Assembly: GCF_949987535.1 (NCBI RefSeq)
Contig: NC_080067.1
Coordinates: 55,858,405 to 55,922,404, forward strand
Direction of reading: 5' to 3'
Source of the DNA: Balaenoptera acutorostrata
Lineage: Eukaryota; Chordata; Mammalia; Artiodactyla; Balaenopteridae
Length of the DNA: 64,000 nt
Positions 63,406-64,000 of this stretch are shown one piece after another. The notes beneath the pieces were generated by a model. The model had not been told where the DNA came from. It ran no database searches and was given only the letters and a program-made list of their open reading frames with translations. Made by a program: the position numbers and the translations under genes. Numbering within the stretch: position 1 is the stretch's first letter; every line of letters starts with the position of its first letter.

Positions 63406-64000
63406 TAGCTCCAACATGACACACGTTATGACAGGAGGAAGGAAGCTCTGAGAAGGAAAATACAACAGAAATGTTATAGTCAGTGAGAACAAAACCAGCT
63501 TGCTATGGCTGTGTCAGGACCTTAATTCACCTAGATAATGGCACACAGATATTTATAAAGGACCTATAAAGATGCCTAGGGAGTTGATGATAGAGACAAT
63601 GGCTGAATGTATAGGGAGTATAACTATAGTTCCACGCCTTCTAAAATCTCCAAACCTGTGTCTTTAGAAGCACGTATCACGTAGCAAATAAAAATACATT
63701 AAATCTTCGGCAAATACGGAATCTCTCATGAGGTGAAGGGTAGAGCTGTGCTATGGACTGATAAGCTCAAGACTTGTATGATATCACCACCTTCATTCAC
63801 AATCCAGGAGTCACTTCTTAACAAGGCAACTTTATCCTTTTGAATGTTAACACATTTTTTGAGCCCAACACCAAAGTCAACTTAAATTTGAGTTTAAACT
63901 TGATTTAACTTTGAGCTATTTCAATATGGTTTATGGTTTTCTTTTTAAATCACATACCTACCTACATTTCTAGTCAGAAAGTGGCCTATATTTTTAGCCA

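Overview
The window is nuclear DNA from a mammal, almost certainly a whale or dolphin. It carries 14 tRNA-derived SINEs of the CHR type. Both the shorter CHR-1-like form, known from whales, hippos and ruminants, and the long CHR-2-like form, characteristic of Cetacea, are present, and no Bov-A or Bov-B elements were seen. Ancient mammalian repeats (MIR, L2, HAL1, L1M, hAT-Charlie MITEs) and younger L1 3' ends fill much of the rest. The species call is inference from these families.

The only gene I can support is PLD1 (phospholipase D1) on the minus strand. Twelve coding exons run from the start codon at 41467 down to 1251. Joined, they give 1338 bp, exactly 446 codons, with consistent intron phases and no stop or frameshift. 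The encoded part is the N-terminal tail, the PX domain, the PH domain with the Cys240-Cys241 pair, and the beginning of the catalytic region. The window stops just before the exon expected to carry the first HKD motif. Positions fall on the human numbering I know (Thr147, Arg179, Cys240/241), so no indel is apparent.

Layout: 1-1250 is a downstream intron with an old L1. 1251-21935 holds the last five exons in the window, separated by introns rich in L1, HAL1 and L2. 21783-36948 holds the PH and PX exons, several CHR SINEs, an L1 with a 17-bp target-site duplication, and a retrocopied mRNA 3' end. 36949-41472 covers the first two coding exons. 41473-64000 is upstream of the start codon and is taken as the large 5' intron. 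It holds many MIR, L2, CHR and L1 fragments, and no first exon or promoter could be identified there.

No RNA gene, CRISPR array, operon or novel multi-gene system is visible. The points worth a second look are mostly at repeat-exon boundaries: a CHR-2 SINE 17 bp from a PLD1 exon, a TG microsatellite forming part of a 3' splice site, a SINE with an apparent 3' transduction, an unidentified retrocopy, and an AT-rich nested inverted repeat.
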